A DNA stretch of 44,593 bases from a virus: positions 1 through 44,593 of IMG/VR virus record IMGVR_UViG_3300023223_000423, one strand, 5' to 3'. Within the stretch, counting starts at the first letter, position 1; each line of letters starts with the position of its first letter. Both the position numbers and the translations under genes were made by a program. The notes beneath the pieces are model-generated. The model was not told the DNA's origin and searched no databases. It saw only the letters and a list, made by a program, of their open reading frames with translations. Positions 8,463 through 17,852 of this stretch are shown one piece after another.

Positions 8463-8653
8463 TGACTAGAAAGAAACCAACCATCAACATAAAGCCCTCT
8501 GAAACCGGCAGCCTTAGAGCGATTGCACGGAAAGAGGGCGCTATTAAGAACGGTGAGATCAGCAAAGCCTGGGCTAGAAAGAAGATGGCTAATCCTAAGA
8601 CCAGGACATCGACTAAGAAGAAGATTAACTTTTTCCTGAATTTCAATAAATAA
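8462..8653 (+). CDS. Small Lys-rich protein
   Basis: This is a 63-residue, strongly basic protein. Its ATG overlaps the stop of the previous gene by one base, so the two are coupled. The sequence includes SLRAIARKEGAIKNGEIS, and the C-terminus is Lys/Phe-rich. Nucleic-acid binding is possible, but no family is recognised. Confidence 0.5.
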   Translation: MTRKKPTINIKPSETGSLRAIARKEGAIKNGEISKAWARKKMANPKTRTSTKKKINFFLNFNK

Positions 8654-8698
8654 CCTACCTGGAGTACAATAGATAAAACCAGCTACTGAGCCATCGCT

Positions 8699-9163
8699 AT
8701 GCCTGAAAAATCACTTCAAGAGAGATTTGAGGAAAAGGTAGAGTTTATACCGCCGTCTTCATGTCATTGGTGGTCTGCAAGTCTTAATAATGACGGGTAT
8801 GGGCAATTCAGGGTTGGCGGTAAAATGCAGAAAACCCATAGAGTCGCTTATTCCCTATACAAAGGACCAATATTGCAGGGTATGTGTGTGTGTCATTCAT
8901 GCGACAACAGAGCTTGCGTAAATCCTGATCATCTTTGGCTCGGAACGCACATACAAAACATAGCTGATCGAGTTAAAAAAGATAGATCAAGGAAAGATTT
9001 AAAAGGGTCAAATAGCAGGTGGGCGAAGTTATCAGAAGATGATATCCAGGTAATCAGAGGTCTTTTAAAAAATCACACTCAAGAGTTTATAGCAAAAAGG
9101 TTTGGGGTTTTGCAGGGAGCTATAAGCAAAATCAAGCTACGCAAGACCTGGAGCCACATATAA
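8699..9163 (+). CDS. HNH homing endonuclease
   Basis: This 154-residue protein has a central HNH_3-type core: THRVAY near 45, CHSCDNRACVNPDHLWLGT (residues 62-80), then a helical Asn-Ile-Ala-Asp-Arg stretch. The C-terminus (about 110-154) looks like a DNA-recognition helix-turn-helix (TQEFIAKRFGVLQGAISKI). Such genes are selfish elements that cut intron- or intergene-less alleles. It separates the fibre cassette from gp10, and its stop codon touches the gp10-like start (shared base at 9163). Confidence 0.85.
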   Translation: MPEKSLQERFEEKVEFIPPSSCHWWSASLNNDGYGQFRVGGKMQKTHRVAYSLYKGPILQGMCVCHSCDNRACVNPDHLWLGTHIQNIADRVKKDRSRKDLKGSNSRWAKLSEDDIQVIRGLLKNHTQEFIAKRFGVLQGAISKIKLRKTWSHI

Positions 9164-10572
9164 TGCCGGAAATGCCAATAAACCTTATATCTGGAGATAA
9201 ACATGGAGATGAGGTAGATTACCGTTCGTATCTACCTATCAACATGAGCGGCATTGTCCGACCGCTTTTAGGCAGTGTTGGCTACATGCTTCAACAGCCT
9301 GGACTTACTCAATACGCTACCGGAGAAGGCATTGACCGAGGTGGCATTTACAACGAACGCTTTACAAACCATTTCAGAGTATCCAGTGAATCATTTATTG
9401 AGGTATCTGCCTCTGGTACTACCAACATACTAGGCGCTGTTGACGGCTCTGATACTGTTAGCCTTCCTTATTCATTTAACACACAAGGAATTGTCGCCAA
9501 TGGTCGCTTTTATTTATATGATCCTACGAATGGGTTTAGAGAGGTTACTGATACAGATTTAGGTGACCCTATTGACTGTGTATGGGTAGACGGTGTCTAT
9601 TTCTTTACTGATGGCGAAAACATCTACCATACCGAAACATCCGATGAATCAGCGATAGATCCTCTCACCTTTGCTACGGCTGAGTTCATGCCAGACCCCT
9701 CTAACGGTGTGGCTAAGACATCCGACAATCTAGTGATGGTCTTTGGTCGTTATACCATTGAATACTTTATCAATATTGCTACGGCTAACTTCTCATTCCA
9801 GCGCATAGAGGCGAGAGCGGTAAAGGCTGGTATTGTAGGTACGCATGCTAAAGCTGAAATGCTAGACCAATGGTTCATTATGGGTGGCCGTAAAGAAGAA
9901 GACGTCTCCATTCATGTAGTCGGTGTTGGCCGTGTTACCAAGGTAGCCTCCAGAGAAGTCGATAAGGTGATTGGTCAATACACAGAAGAAGAGCTTTCTA
10001 CCGCCGTACTAGAGGCGAGAGTAGATGAAGGCTATCAATACCTTATTGTGCACCTGCCTAATGAAACGCTCTTATATAACGTTAAGGTAGCGGCTATTGC
10101 TGGTGATGAACAGGCCTGGACTATTCTGCAGTCTGATGTGACCGGCAATGCTCAGTGGAGAGCCAAGCACGGTGTCTTTGAAGCGAGAAAAGGCGTATGG
10201 GTCTACGGTGATAAGCGTGATAGTAAGATTGGTATTCTTGATGAAGACGTCGGCACTCACTACGATGATATTGCCGAGTGGACCTTAAATACGCCTTTTA
10301 TCAAACTCGAAAGCATGTCAATAGACAGGTTAGAGATAGAGATTATACCCGGCTTTACGGCAACCGAAGACGCGACAGTCTTTGTATCTCTAACCCCTGA
10401 TGGGGTAACTCATGGCACGGAATACTCAATGGAATACGGGCTTCCCAGTGATTACAATCAGCGCTTTATTCGTTATCGCTTCGGGTATGTAAGGAATTGG
10501 TTTGCCTTTAAATTAAGAGGGGCATCCGTCTCTCGAATGGCCTTCTCAACAGCGAAGATTCAATATGGTTGA
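9163..10572 (+). CDS. Tail hub / packaged DNA stabilisation protein, P22 gp10-like
   Basis: The 469 residues compare with 472 in P22 gp10, the hexameric tail hub below gp4 that holds the needle and tailspikes. The N-terminus (PINLISGDKHGDEVDYRSYLP) and the beta-propeller-like body with repeated Asp-Gly-Tyr/Phe turns are typical. The element PDPSNGVAKTSDNLVMVFG near residues 175-195 is also family-like. The gene overlaps the needle gene by eight bases, as in the P22 gp10-gp26 pair. Confidence 0.88.
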   Translation: MPEMPINLISGDKHGDEVDYRSYLPINMSGIVRPLLGSVGYMLQQPGLTQYATGEGIDRGGIYNERFTNHFRVSSESFIEVSASGTTNILGAVDGSDTVSLPYSFNTQGIVANGRFYLYDPTNGFREVTDTDLGDPIDCVWVDGVYFFTDGENIYHTETSDESAIDPLTFATAEFMPDPSNGVAKTSDNLVMVFGRYTIEYFINIATANFSFQRIEARAVKAGIVGTHAKAEMLDQWFIMGGRKEEDVSIHVVGVGRVTKVASREVDKVIGQYTEEELSTAVLEARVDEGYQYLIVHLPNETLLYNVKVAAIAGDEQAWTILQSDVTGNAQWRAKHGVFEARKGVWVYGDKRDSKIGILDEDVGTHYDDIAEWTLNTPFIKLESMSIDRLEIEIIPGFTATEDATVFVSLTPDGVTHGTEYSMEYGLPSDYNQRFIRYRFGYVRNWFAFKLRGASVSRMAFSTAKIQYG

Positions 10573-10969
10573 TGCTACTAGACGTTATCGATTAGGCGCG
10601 GAGTCTATTAGGGAGGAAAACCCCCAATGGTCTGATGCGATGGCCGATGATTATCTTAGAATTCAAGAAGATAGGGATTCTCTGGCGGCTGATGTAGAAA
10701 GCGGTGATGAGCAAATTGCCATAAACACGGCTGATATCGCTACAAATGCGACTAATATAGCGACCAATACCACGGACATAGCCGAAAACGCCGATGATAT
10801 AAGTGATTTATTTGCGTTATCCACAGAAAATACAAAGCTGAGAGCATTAATAAGATCACAGGCCAGCCTAATAGAGGATCTTTCGCAAAGAATTGAATCT
10901 GATTCAAAGCTTAGGGCGTTAATAAGCGTACAATCTAACCGTATTGACAATATAGAGCAGCAGATATGA
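10565..10969 (+). CDS. Tail needle, P22 gp26-like
   Basis: This is a 134-residue protein directly after the gp10-like gene. Residues about 35-75 are a regular coiled coil built on the repeat I-A-x-N-x-x-x-I-A (DIATNATNIATNTTDIAENA). Residues 85-134 contain two related helical segments, each carrying KLRALI followed by an RI-type register. P22 gp26 is a 233-residue trimeric coiled-coil plug, so this is a short form without an obvious knob. The call rests on order plus coiled-coil character. Confidence 0.65.
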   Translation: MVDATRRYRLGAESIREENPQWSDAMADDYLRIQEDRDSLAADVESGDEQIAINTADIATNATNIATNTTDIAENADDISDLFALSTENTKLRALIRSQASLIEDLSQRIESDSKLRALISVQSNRIDNIEQQI

Positions 10970-11307
10970 CCGATATATTCAGAAATCAGAGCCTTGGACC
11001 CCCTATTGATATCATTGCCGGTGACACCACGGTATTAAACCCCCTTGTTAACCGTGTCGCCGTCACCTCGTTTAGTATTCATAATACAACGGCTGGCGCT
11101 GTTGTGGTTGATGTGTATGAAAGTCCTGATTCAACCTCAGCAGCCGGCGAGAGGATTGCACAGTATTCAGTAGGGGCAAACTCAAGCATTGATGTTATTG
11201 AGTGTATAGGCCAAGGTTATATTGTGGGACAAAACTTAATCGCCGTAGGTGCAGGTGTTGGAACCAATGCAAGACTCAGCCAAACCGACTACACCAACGC
11301 AACATGA
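10966..11307 (+). CDS. Small beta-rich virion protein
   Basis: This 113-residue protein overlaps the needle gene by an ATGA junction. The sequence is Val/Thr-rich with a predicted small beta-sandwich (VAVTSFSIHNTTAGAVVVDV, then SVGANSSIDVIECIG). It could be a needle tip or adapter given its place in the tail module. It has no family I can name. Confidence 0.55.
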   Translation: MTDIFRNQSLGPPIDIIAGDTTVLNPLVNRVAVTSFSIHNTTAGAVVVDVYESPDSTSAAGERIAQYSVGANSSIDVIECIGQGYIVGQNLIAVGAGVGTNARLSQTDYTNAT

Positions 11308-11614
11308 TAGAGGTGTTATCAGGGATGAAAACTATAAAGTCGTTGAATGGAAAGGCTTGGTGGTATTTTCCTATGCTCAAAGAGGCAATGCGATCATGGC
11401 ACATTTTGCAGCAGGCAAAGACGGACTGCGCTCTATTAAACAGGCGATTAACGACTTTGTTGAGTGGGCCTTTAATGAGCACGAATGGTGTACAATGATT
11501 TTAGCGGTTATTGAAAGGTCGAGCGTAGAAAGAGTTGTTAAAAAGTGCGGCTTCAAACGCCTTAATGCACATGAAGACCATAAGATATATGTGAGGCACA
11601 GAACATGGGTATGA
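11267..11614 (+). CDS. Acetyltransferase-fold protein, T7 gp13 / P22 gp14 position
   Basis: The gene uses ATG 11267, overlapping the previous gene by 41 bases; an upstream GTG at 11249 is also in frame. The 115-residue product shows GNAT-like features: a beta pair near 20-35, and near the C-terminus a strand AVIERSSVERVVKKCGFKRL, which matches the last GNAT motif. T7 internal virion protein gp13 has a similar GNAT-type core. P22 gp14 occupies this position. It likely helps ejection-protein assembly and need not be an active enzyme. Confidence 0.5.
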   Translation: MQDSAKPTTPTQHDRGVIRDENYKVVEWKGLVVFSYAQRGNAIMAHFAAGKDGLRSIKQAINDFVEWAFNEHEWCTMILAVIERSSVERVVKKCGFKRLNAHEDHKIYVRHRTWV

Positions 11615-12447
11615 TATTTGAGGAGGTGCTGGGCCGAAGTGATGACCCCGAAAGATCAGCGCGAGAAGCTTCTGAGGCTCAGGTAGGCTGGGAAAGAGAA
11701 GCCCTTGATTACCTGAAAGAGCGTGAAGCGGTTCCTCAACAAGTTCGAGAGGAGGCTTTAACGGGTCTCGGTGATTACTTTCAAGTCCCCGGTGAACAGA
11801 TGGGACAGCAAGAGCTTATAGATCAGGCCAGACAATCACCCCTTTATGAATCCATGATGGGCGGAAAAGCAGCCGGTGAAGAGTCTATTCTCAGACTGGC
11901 AGGCGCTACAGGCGGTCTACGATCAGGCAATGTTAAAGAAGCCCTCTATGATTACAATGTTAACCTAGAGAATGAGGCATTACTTACATCCTTCAATCAA
12001 GGACAACAACGTCAGGACTATGAACGACAATTACAGCTAACAGGCCTACAGGGTCTTGCTGGAACACCGACTAATGCCCCGGTTATTGCCAACCAAATGA
12101 GCGGCATTGGTCAGACGGAAGCACAAGGCATTATTGCTTCAAATCAAGCCGGTTATGAGAAATCACAGCAACAGATACAAAGCGTCAATCAAATGGCTAT
12201 GATGGCCGCACAAGCCTTCTCTGATATACGCCTAAAAGATAATATCGAATACATCGGTGATTATAATGGCCATAACTGGTACGCCTGGGACTGGAACGAA
12301 GACGCCAAGCACTTAGGCTTAGAAGGTCGAAGTGACGGTGTTATGGCCCATGAGATCTATGAGTATATGCCTGAGGCCATTGGTGAAAACTACGGCTATG
12401 TAACTGTTAACTATTCTATGTTGGAGCCCGCTCATGCCGTCCAATAA
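11605..12447 (+). CDS. Ejection (DNA transfer) protein with S74-like C-terminus, gp7 position
   Basis: This is a 280-residue protein in the P22 gp7 slot, with Gln/Gly-rich helices up to about 205. The last 75 residues contain the S74 signature SDIRLKDNIEYIG, then a Trp/Tyr-rich strand and MAHEIYEYMPEAI. In endosialidase fibres this domain is an intramolecular chaperone that cleaves itself at the Ser-Asp site. It also caps some podovirus ejection proteins. Cleavage is not shown here, but the Ser and Asp of the motif are present. The gene overlaps its neighbours by 10 and 14 bases. Confidence 0.7.
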   Translation: MGMIFEEVLGRSDDPERSAREASEAQVGWEREALDYLKEREAVPQQVREEALTGLGDYFQVPGEQMGQQELIDQARQSPLYESMMGGKAAGEESILRLAGATGGLRSGNVKEALYDYNVNLENEALLTSFNQGQQRQDYERQLQLTGLQGLAGTPTNAPVIANQMSGIGQTEAQGIIASNQAGYEKSQQQIQSVNQMAMMAAQAFSDIRLKDNIEYIGDYNGHNWYAWDWNEDAKHLGLEGRSDGVMAHEIYEYMPEAIGENYGYVTVNYSMLEPAHAVQ

Positions 12448-13693
12448 TCCTTTTTACTTTGATCAATCAGCGGGTCGAGAGACCGTAAGACAGCGCGGAG
12501 AAATGCTATCAGGCGTTGGTAATATCATTGCTGAGAATAGGCAGAAGCAGGAAGCTCAGGCCGCTAACCAGCAAGCAAAAACTGATATTAGAGCAGCGAT
12601 GCAATCAGGCGACCCCTCTGCCATGGCCGATGTCATGATCAAGTACCCTGAAATGCAGAAAACAGCGGAGGCAGCTTTCGGCTTCGCTAATGAGCAGACC
12701 AAACAGGCCGCTACCAAAGCTTATCAAGATGCTCTTAGTAATCCAGATAGAGCTATAGAAGCTCTGGATAAGGGTGCTAGAGAGGTTCATCAAGGCGGTG
12801 GTATGCCGAGTAATTTAGTTCAGGATCTGAAGAAGCTGCAAAATGCTGCAACGCCTGAAGAAAAAGCGCGGGTCATGAAAGATATCGAGTTTGGTTATAG
12901 CCAGGTTGATCCCAAGGGCTATAAAAACTGGAAAGAGATTTATAAGGAAGAGGGGGCGGGCTCAGAACAGCGTTTCTTCGAGTCACTCACAGAAGGACTT
13001 TCTGAGGAAGAGGCAGAGAGAGCCCGCAGAACGAAGCTAGGTCTATCCCCTAGAGCTGTAGGTTCTTCTATACAAACAATAACCGACATGGGCACAGCTG
13101 TCGCAATAGCAGACACAGAGCGGGTTATAGAGGGCGGGAAGGAAACCGGAAAGCTTGGTGCTCAGCTGAAGATTAAGCCACAAATAGAAAGAGAGGTTAC
13201 TTTAGCTAGAAAAGCTGCCGAAGCTAGGGGCGAAACGCTTACCGATTTAGATAGGGCTGAAGCCGCAATGCCGGGTCTTTTAGATACGGTTGGAAGATTG
13301 AAAGACTTATCGAAAATAGCTACTAGTACTATCGGAGGAAGGATATTTGATGTTGGAACTAAAGAGCTTGGCTTTGGCTCCACAAAAGGCGCGACGGCTA
13401 GAGCTAAATTTATTGCCATTATTAATAACCAAGTATTGCCTCTTTTAAAGCCTACCTTCGGCGGTTCGTTTAGCGTGCAAGAGGGAGAGTCTTTAAAGGC
13501 CACCATGGGTGATCCAGATGCCTCGCCAGAGGAGAAAATAGCCCAACTAGAATCTTTTATAGATCAAAAGGTTAGAGATTTGCAGTCCAAACAAAGAGAA
13601 CTTGATATAGAAGATCCTTCGACACCTCAAGTTGATCCGGCTTTGCTGGAGTTTATGACTCCAGAGCAAAGGAAGTTATTCGATGTCCCTTAG
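12434..13693 (+). CDS. Ejection (DNA transfer) protein, gp20 position
   Basis: This 419-residue, mostly helical protein is rich in Ala, Gln, Lys and Glu with no transmembrane segment. It lies second in the three-gene ejection set; P22 gp20 has 471 residues. It overlaps the next gene by 11 bases. Family-level similarity is weak by eye, so the call depends on order, length and composition. Such proteins leave the virion and help DNA cross the cell envelope. Confidence 0.6.
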   Translation: MPSNNPFYFDQSAGRETVRQRGEMLSGVGNIIAENRQKQEAQAANQQAKTDIRAAMQSGDPSAMADVMIKYPEMQKTAEAAFGFANEQTKQAATKAYQDALSNPDRAIEALDKGAREVHQGGGMPSNLVQDLKKLQNAATPEEKARVMKDIEFGYSQVDPKGYKNWKEIYKEEGAGSEQRFFESLTEGLSEEEAERARRTKLGLSPRAVGSSIQTITDMGTAVAIADTERVIEGGKETGKLGAQLKIKPQIEREVTLARKAAEARGETLTDLDRAEAAMPGLLDTVGRLKDLSKIATSTIGGRIFDVGTKELGFGSTKGATARAKFIAIINNQVLPLLKPTFGGSFSVQEGESLKATMGDPDASPEEKIAQLESFIDQKVRDLQSKQRELDIEDPSTPQVDPALLEFMTPEQRKLFDVP

Positions 13694-15485
13694 CCTTGAC
13701 CAACAAAGAGCTATAGCAATAGCTGAAGCAAGACAGCGACAATTTGCAACACGCGAACAGGCACCTGTGACGCCTAAAATTACAGCAGAAGAACCTAGCT
13801 TCCTTGGCATAACAGCCTCCGATATAGCAACCGCGACAGGTGTTCCACAGCTCACCCCTGAAGTTGTTGAGCCAGCCGCTACGATGGCAACAGGAATGGC
13901 TGCGGAGCCTATTGCCGGTGTCGCTGGAATGGCTGCTGCTGCCACACCTTTCTTGGAGCCAGGAGCGGGGGCTAGAGCTGTAGAGTCAACCAGGGAGGCC
14001 TTAACTTATCAACCAAGAACGGAAGCCGGTCAAGCTGGATTGCAGGCTGTTGGTGAGCTCGTAGAGCCCGTTACTGAAGCGCTAGGTGCTGCTGAGGAAT
14101 TCCTAGGAGAGACCACTTTAGAGGCCACAGGAAGCCCCGCTCTAGCTGCCATTGCTAAAACGATACCTACCGCCCTTGGAGAGGCTATAGGTGCCGCCGG
14201 TATCGTTGCGGGCGCTAAAGGTGCTAAGTCGATAAAGCAAGTGTCTGACAGCCTTAAAGAAGTTGAAGGATTGAGGAGAGAGGGCGTTCGGACTGCTAAA
14301 AAGACAGCCCCTGATAGCTGGCTATTTGATTATGAAACGCCTACTAAGAAAGTAATTAGAGAAGCTATTGAAAACAATCCTACTGACAACATTACCGCTA
14401 AATACATGATAGACGGTTCTGGAAAAGTTAAGACTGATCCCGTGGCACGAGATGTTATAAAACAAGGGTTTGATGAAGGGTTAGTAGCAGCTATAAAAGG
14501 GTCTCAGCCAGCAGACAAAACAGCTATGACTAAGATGCTAGATATTGTTGAGAAAGGAAAAAAGAATAGAACGTATGCACGTAAAAACCGCCCATCTGAC
14601 GTTATTGGCGACTCTATTCTTAAGCGCTTTAAGAGTGTTAGAGATGCCAATTCTCAAGCAGGCAAAAGACTGGATTCCGTAGCACAAGGATTAAAGGGAA
14701 AGCAGGTTAATTCAAGCAATGCGGTTAGTGGATTTCTAGACGACCTAGATAACATGGGTATATCTATTGATGAAAACTTTAAGCCATCGTTTTCTGGATC
14801 AGATATAGAGGGTGTTCCAGCTGCTGAAAATGCCATAAGAAAAGTTGCTACTAGATTAAAGAAAATGTCTGATAGCGGTGATGCTTACGACGCTCATAGA
14901 ATGAAAAGGTTCATTGACGAGCAAGTCTCTTATGGTAAGGCTGGTGAAGGCTTAACTGGAAAGTCTGAGCAAGTCATTAAAAGGCTCAGACGTAATGTTG
15001 ATGGCGAATTAGATGCTGAATTCCCTGAATATAACGAGGTAAATACCCAGTATTCAGATACTATTACAGCCCTAGATGACTTTAAGAAAGCAGCTGGATC
15101 TAACTTTGATCCGCTTTCGCCTGGAGCTGATAAGTTTGTAGGTAATTTATCAAGGCGGCTACTAAGCAATGTACAATCTAGAGTTAAACTAATGGACTCT
15201 ATATCAGAGCTAGAAGATGTTAGCCGTAAATATGGAAAGGTTTTTGATGATGATATCTTTACTCAAGCGATGTTCGTTGATGAGATAGAAAATGTTTTTG
15301 GATCGTTCGCTCCTACCTCACTACAAGGGGTTACTGAGAAAGCGATTACGCAAGGTGCCAGAGCGGTAACGGATAGTGCGGCCGAAACGGCCATAAAAGC
15401 TGTATCCGGTGTTGCTAAGAGATTAACGGGTGGCAGTGAAGAAAAGGCCATTAAATCAATGAGAAAGCTTCTCAGCGGTAAGTAG
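13683..15485 (+). CDS. Ejection (DNA transfer) protein, gp16 position
   Basis: This is a 600-residue protein; P22 gp16 has 609. Residues about 40-190 are Ala/Gly-rich helices with amphipathic, membrane-seeking character (for example AIAKTIPTALGEAIGAAGIV). The rest is charged helix. I see no lysozyme or transglycosylase motif, so it probably acts structurally in the periplasmic DNA channel. It is the last of the overlapping ejection genes, and its 3' end is overlapped by a small reverse-strand membrane gene. Confidence 0.6.
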   Translation: MSLSLDQQRAIAIAEARQRQFATREQAPVTPKITAEEPSFLGITASDIATATGVPQLTPEVVEPAATMATGMAAEPIAGVAGMAAAATPFLEPGAGARAVESTREALTYQPRTEAGQAGLQAVGELVEPVTEALGAAEEFLGETTLEATGSPALAAIAKTIPTALGEAIGAAGIVAGAKGAKSIKQVSDSLKEVEGLRREGVRTAKKTAPDSWLFDYETPTKKVIREAIENNPTDNITAKYMIDGSGKVKTDPVARDVIKQGFDEGLVAAIKGSQPADKTAMTKMLDIVEKGKKNRTYARKNRPSDVIGDSILKRFKSVRDANSQAGKRLDSVAQGLKGKQVNSSNAVSGFLDDLDNMGISIDENFKPSFSGSDIEGVPAAENAIRKVATRLKKMSDSGDAYDAHRMKRFIDEQVSYGKAGEGLTGKSEQVIKRLRRNVDGELDAEFPEYNEVNTQYSDTITALDDFKKAAGSNFDPLSPGADKFVGNLSRRLLSNVQSRVKLMDSISELEDVSRKYGKVFDDDIFTQAMFVDEIENVFGSFAPTSLQGVTEKAITQGARAVTDSAAETAIKAVSGVAKRLTGGSEEKAIKSMRKLLSGK

Positions 15486-15594
15486 GCTTTTCTGTTAACC
15501 CTTTATGAATGCCAATTAGAGCGCATATACCTAGAAACGCAACAGCGACAGGCCAGCAAAAGTAAAAGACTATGAGTAATAATATCCATTCCAT
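15472..15594 (-). CDS. Small one-helix membrane protein, antisense between ejection and tailspike genes
   Basis: This reverse-strand gene encodes 40 residues: Met-Glu-Trp followed by about 28 hydrophobic residues (ILLLIVFYFCWPVAVAFLG and on), then the charged tail HKGLTEKPTYR. That is a convincing single membrane helix with a polar cytoplasmic end. It fills the only gap between the gp16-like and tailspike genes. The ribosome-binding site is weak, and the gene overlaps the end of the gp16-like gene by 14 bases. It could be a lysis or exclusion peptide, or chance. Confidence 0.4.
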   Translation of the reverse strand: MEWILLLIVFYFCWPVAVAFLGICALIGIHKGLTEKPTYR

Positions 15595-15620
15595 GACCCG
15601 ACTATACCACAGGTGAAAAA

Positions 15621-17852
15621 ATGGCCGAGAATATTTTAAGACTACCTTATGACTACTACTTTTCTCCTAGTACGAACAAGCCAATAGCACTAGGTAAAGT
15701 CTATATAGGAATAGCGGGGCTCAATCCTAAGATTTTTGCAAACCGTAAATCGGTCACTCTACGCCAAGAAGACGGTACTAATGTTGTTATTCAGCCCTCT
15801 GGCCAGCCTTTAAGAACAGGCGGCGGGGGTGGAGTATTGTTTAATGGCTCTCCAGTAGAAGTATTGGTTGAGGGTGATTATTCTATTCGTGTTGATGACA
15901 ACCAAGACTCACAAGTTTACTTTTTCTCAGATGTCCTTGACGGTGCGCCAGTTACGACGGATCAAGTCTATATGCGGTATGCCACACTTGCCGCTATGAT
16001 CGCTGACACCACTCTCTCAGCAGGTGATGGTGTGATTATAGAGGGTCGAATAACCTCTGGTGATGGTGGTGGCGCTACTTACCTGATAGCGGCCAGTCAA
16101 TCCGTAGACGAGTTCGGCGACCATACCTTAAGTAATGGCAATGTAGCTTTACTACAGATCGAATCAGCCACGCTAGTAGCAAAACAGTACGGTGTAGTCG
16201 GTGATGCTGTTGCCGATGATACAGACGCCAATAGAGCCTTAGCCGCAAGATTCCAGTTAGAAGGTGGCGGAACGTTAGACTTTGCTGATCTGAGAATGAA
16301 TGTATTAAGCACTGATAATGATACGGTGCCCTTGTTTGACCTTAGTGGGATAGATGGTATTACCCTAAGGTCTGCTGGTGCAGAGTTTATTATTACCGGT
16401 GATTACACCGCCGTAGCCCAACCGTTTGACCGTGTATCCGTGTTCCGTTTTGTGAGCTGTGACAATATTTATTCGCAATCCTTTAAAGGGTCTATCACAG
16501 GATCCAGAGGTTCTATCTTTGATGGCGGCATCTTATTTGAAATGGATTCAGCCGGCGCTGTTGCAGGTTGTAATAACTTCACCTCCGAGCTAATAGACCT
16601 TACTGATTGGAGTATTGCTGTATGGCCTCATGGTGACAACGGGGCTTCGAGAGATAATACCCATACTAATCTAGAGTTAGGGCAGATCAGGACTAATAAC
16701 TGTGGTTACTGTATTAATCCGACGACGGTTCATGGACTACAAGCGGTGCTAGACACAGAGCTTACAGGGCGCTCAGTTATTGCGTTTGAATGCGCAGCTA
16801 TGGATATCAAGGTTAGTTCTAAAAACCATCAGGCAAGCGCTGATGTGATTATGGCCACGACTGCCGGATTTGGTATGAATGGGGTCAACATTGACTATAC
16901 AAATATCCAAGGCACTGATGGAAATATCTCCAATAAATGCGTGGTCCTAGAGATCGGTGATGCCGAGCTATTCTCAGGCGTTCATAGAAATATAAACATA
17001 AAGCTTAATATAAAATCTGATGGCACCGCCTTTAGAGGGTTTGGCTTTCAGATGAGGAAGTTACTGTCTAACGGTACGGTGGCGAATACAGATAACAATC
17101 ATGTGATAGACGGTGTAACGGTGACCGGGCAGATAGACGCTGGTGGAGGCCCTCAAGAGAGCATAGCCTTTGGACAAGGAACCTGGGGTACTGGGGACAC
17201 GATTAAAAATGTGCGCTGGAGAGATCTGTCTTTAGACGGTAATCAGCCCGCTATCTTCCCTCAAGACTCACTGAAAGACACCATGATATTAGATAACGTG
17301 TCTTACTCATCAACCATTAACATTACGACGAATGCTAACTTTAAGACCGTGGTTACCGGTTGTACAGCTGCTAACTTCACAGGCGCCACAACAGATACTG
17401 ACCTGGTTGATTACATCTCTTGTAATATTACAGACGGTTCTACACAGGCATTAGCAGAGAACAATAAAACCTTTGTTAATACCCTGGTAGGCTCAACGGT
17501 ATTCGGGGGTGGTAGTACCTGGACCCCTACGATAACCAGCCTAGCCAATGTGGATAGTACCGCAGCGTTCGCCTGTAACTTTATGATGCAAGGTAAAGTA
17601 GTGACGTGTTCAGGCAAGGTAGATATAAATCCCACTACCACAGCCACATTAACAAGAATAGGTATATCGTTGCCTATTGCCTCAGATATCGTAGCCACTG
17701 AGATGCTTGCCGGATCTGCGTTTAATATAGCCCAAGAAGCTGGACCCATCTTTGGTAATATTGCGAGTGATTTCGCTGAGTTTAACTATACACCCACAGG
17801 TACTACGCTAGAGAACGTATTCTTTACCTTTACGTATCGGGTTGGTTTATAG
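15621..17852 (+). CDS. Tailspike, P22 gp9-like head-binding domain
   Basis: This is a 743-residue receptor-binding protein. Residues 1-115 match the P22 tailspike head-binding domain: LGKVYIGIAG, then LRQEDGT, GQPLRTGGG and a final VYFFSDVLDG. Residues about 150-600 carry a pectate-lyase-type right-handed beta-helix signature (KQYGVVGDAVADDTDANRAL near 187-206). A C-terminal beta domain of about 100 residues follows. P22 tailspike cuts O-antigen; the glycan target here is unknown. The gene ends the late operon and overlaps the convergent resolvase gene by 23 bases. Confidence 0.88.
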   Translation: MAENILRLPYDYYFSPSTNKPIALGKVYIGIAGLNPKIFANRKSVTLRQEDGTNVVIQPSGQPLRTGGGGGVLFNGSPVEVLVEGDYSIRVDDNQDSQVYFFSDVLDGAPVTTDQVYMRYATLAAMIADTTLSAGDGVIIEGRITSGDGGGATYLIAASQSVDEFGDHTLSNGNVALLQIESATLVAKQYGVVGDAVADDTDANRALAARFQLEGGGTLDFADLRMNVLSTDNDTVPLFDLSGIDGITLRSAGAEFIITGDYTAVAQPFDRVSVFRFVSCDNIYSQSFKGSITGSRGSIFDGGILFEMDSAGAVAGCNNFTSELIDLTDWSIAVWPHGDNGASRDNTHTNLELGQIRTNNCGYCINPTTVHGLQAVLDTELTGRSVIAFECAAMDIKVSSKNHQASADVIMATTAGFGMNGVNIDYTNIQGTDGNISNKCVVLEIGDAELFSGVHRNINIKLNIKSDGTAFRGFGFQMRKLLSNGTVANTDNNHVIDGVTVTGQIDAGGGPQESIAFGQGTWGTGDTIKNVRWRDLSLDGNQPAIFPQDSLKDTMILDNVSYSSTINITTNANFKTVVTGCTAANFTGATTDTDLVDYISCNITDGSTQALAENNKTFVNTLVGSTVFGGGSTWTPTITSLANVDSTAAFACNFMMQGKVVTCSGKVDINPTTTATLTRIGISLPIASDIVATEMLAGSAFNIAQEAGPIFGNIASDFAEFNYTPTGTTLENVFFTFTYRVGL

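Noticed and set aside
11202-11498. 98-codon forward frame overlapping the GNAT-like gene, with an ATGA start at 11304
   Set aside because: Although ATG 11304 overlaps the previous stop, the product has no fold signal, whereas the neighbouring frame shows a GNAT-type C-terminus and continues to the ATG of the next gene.
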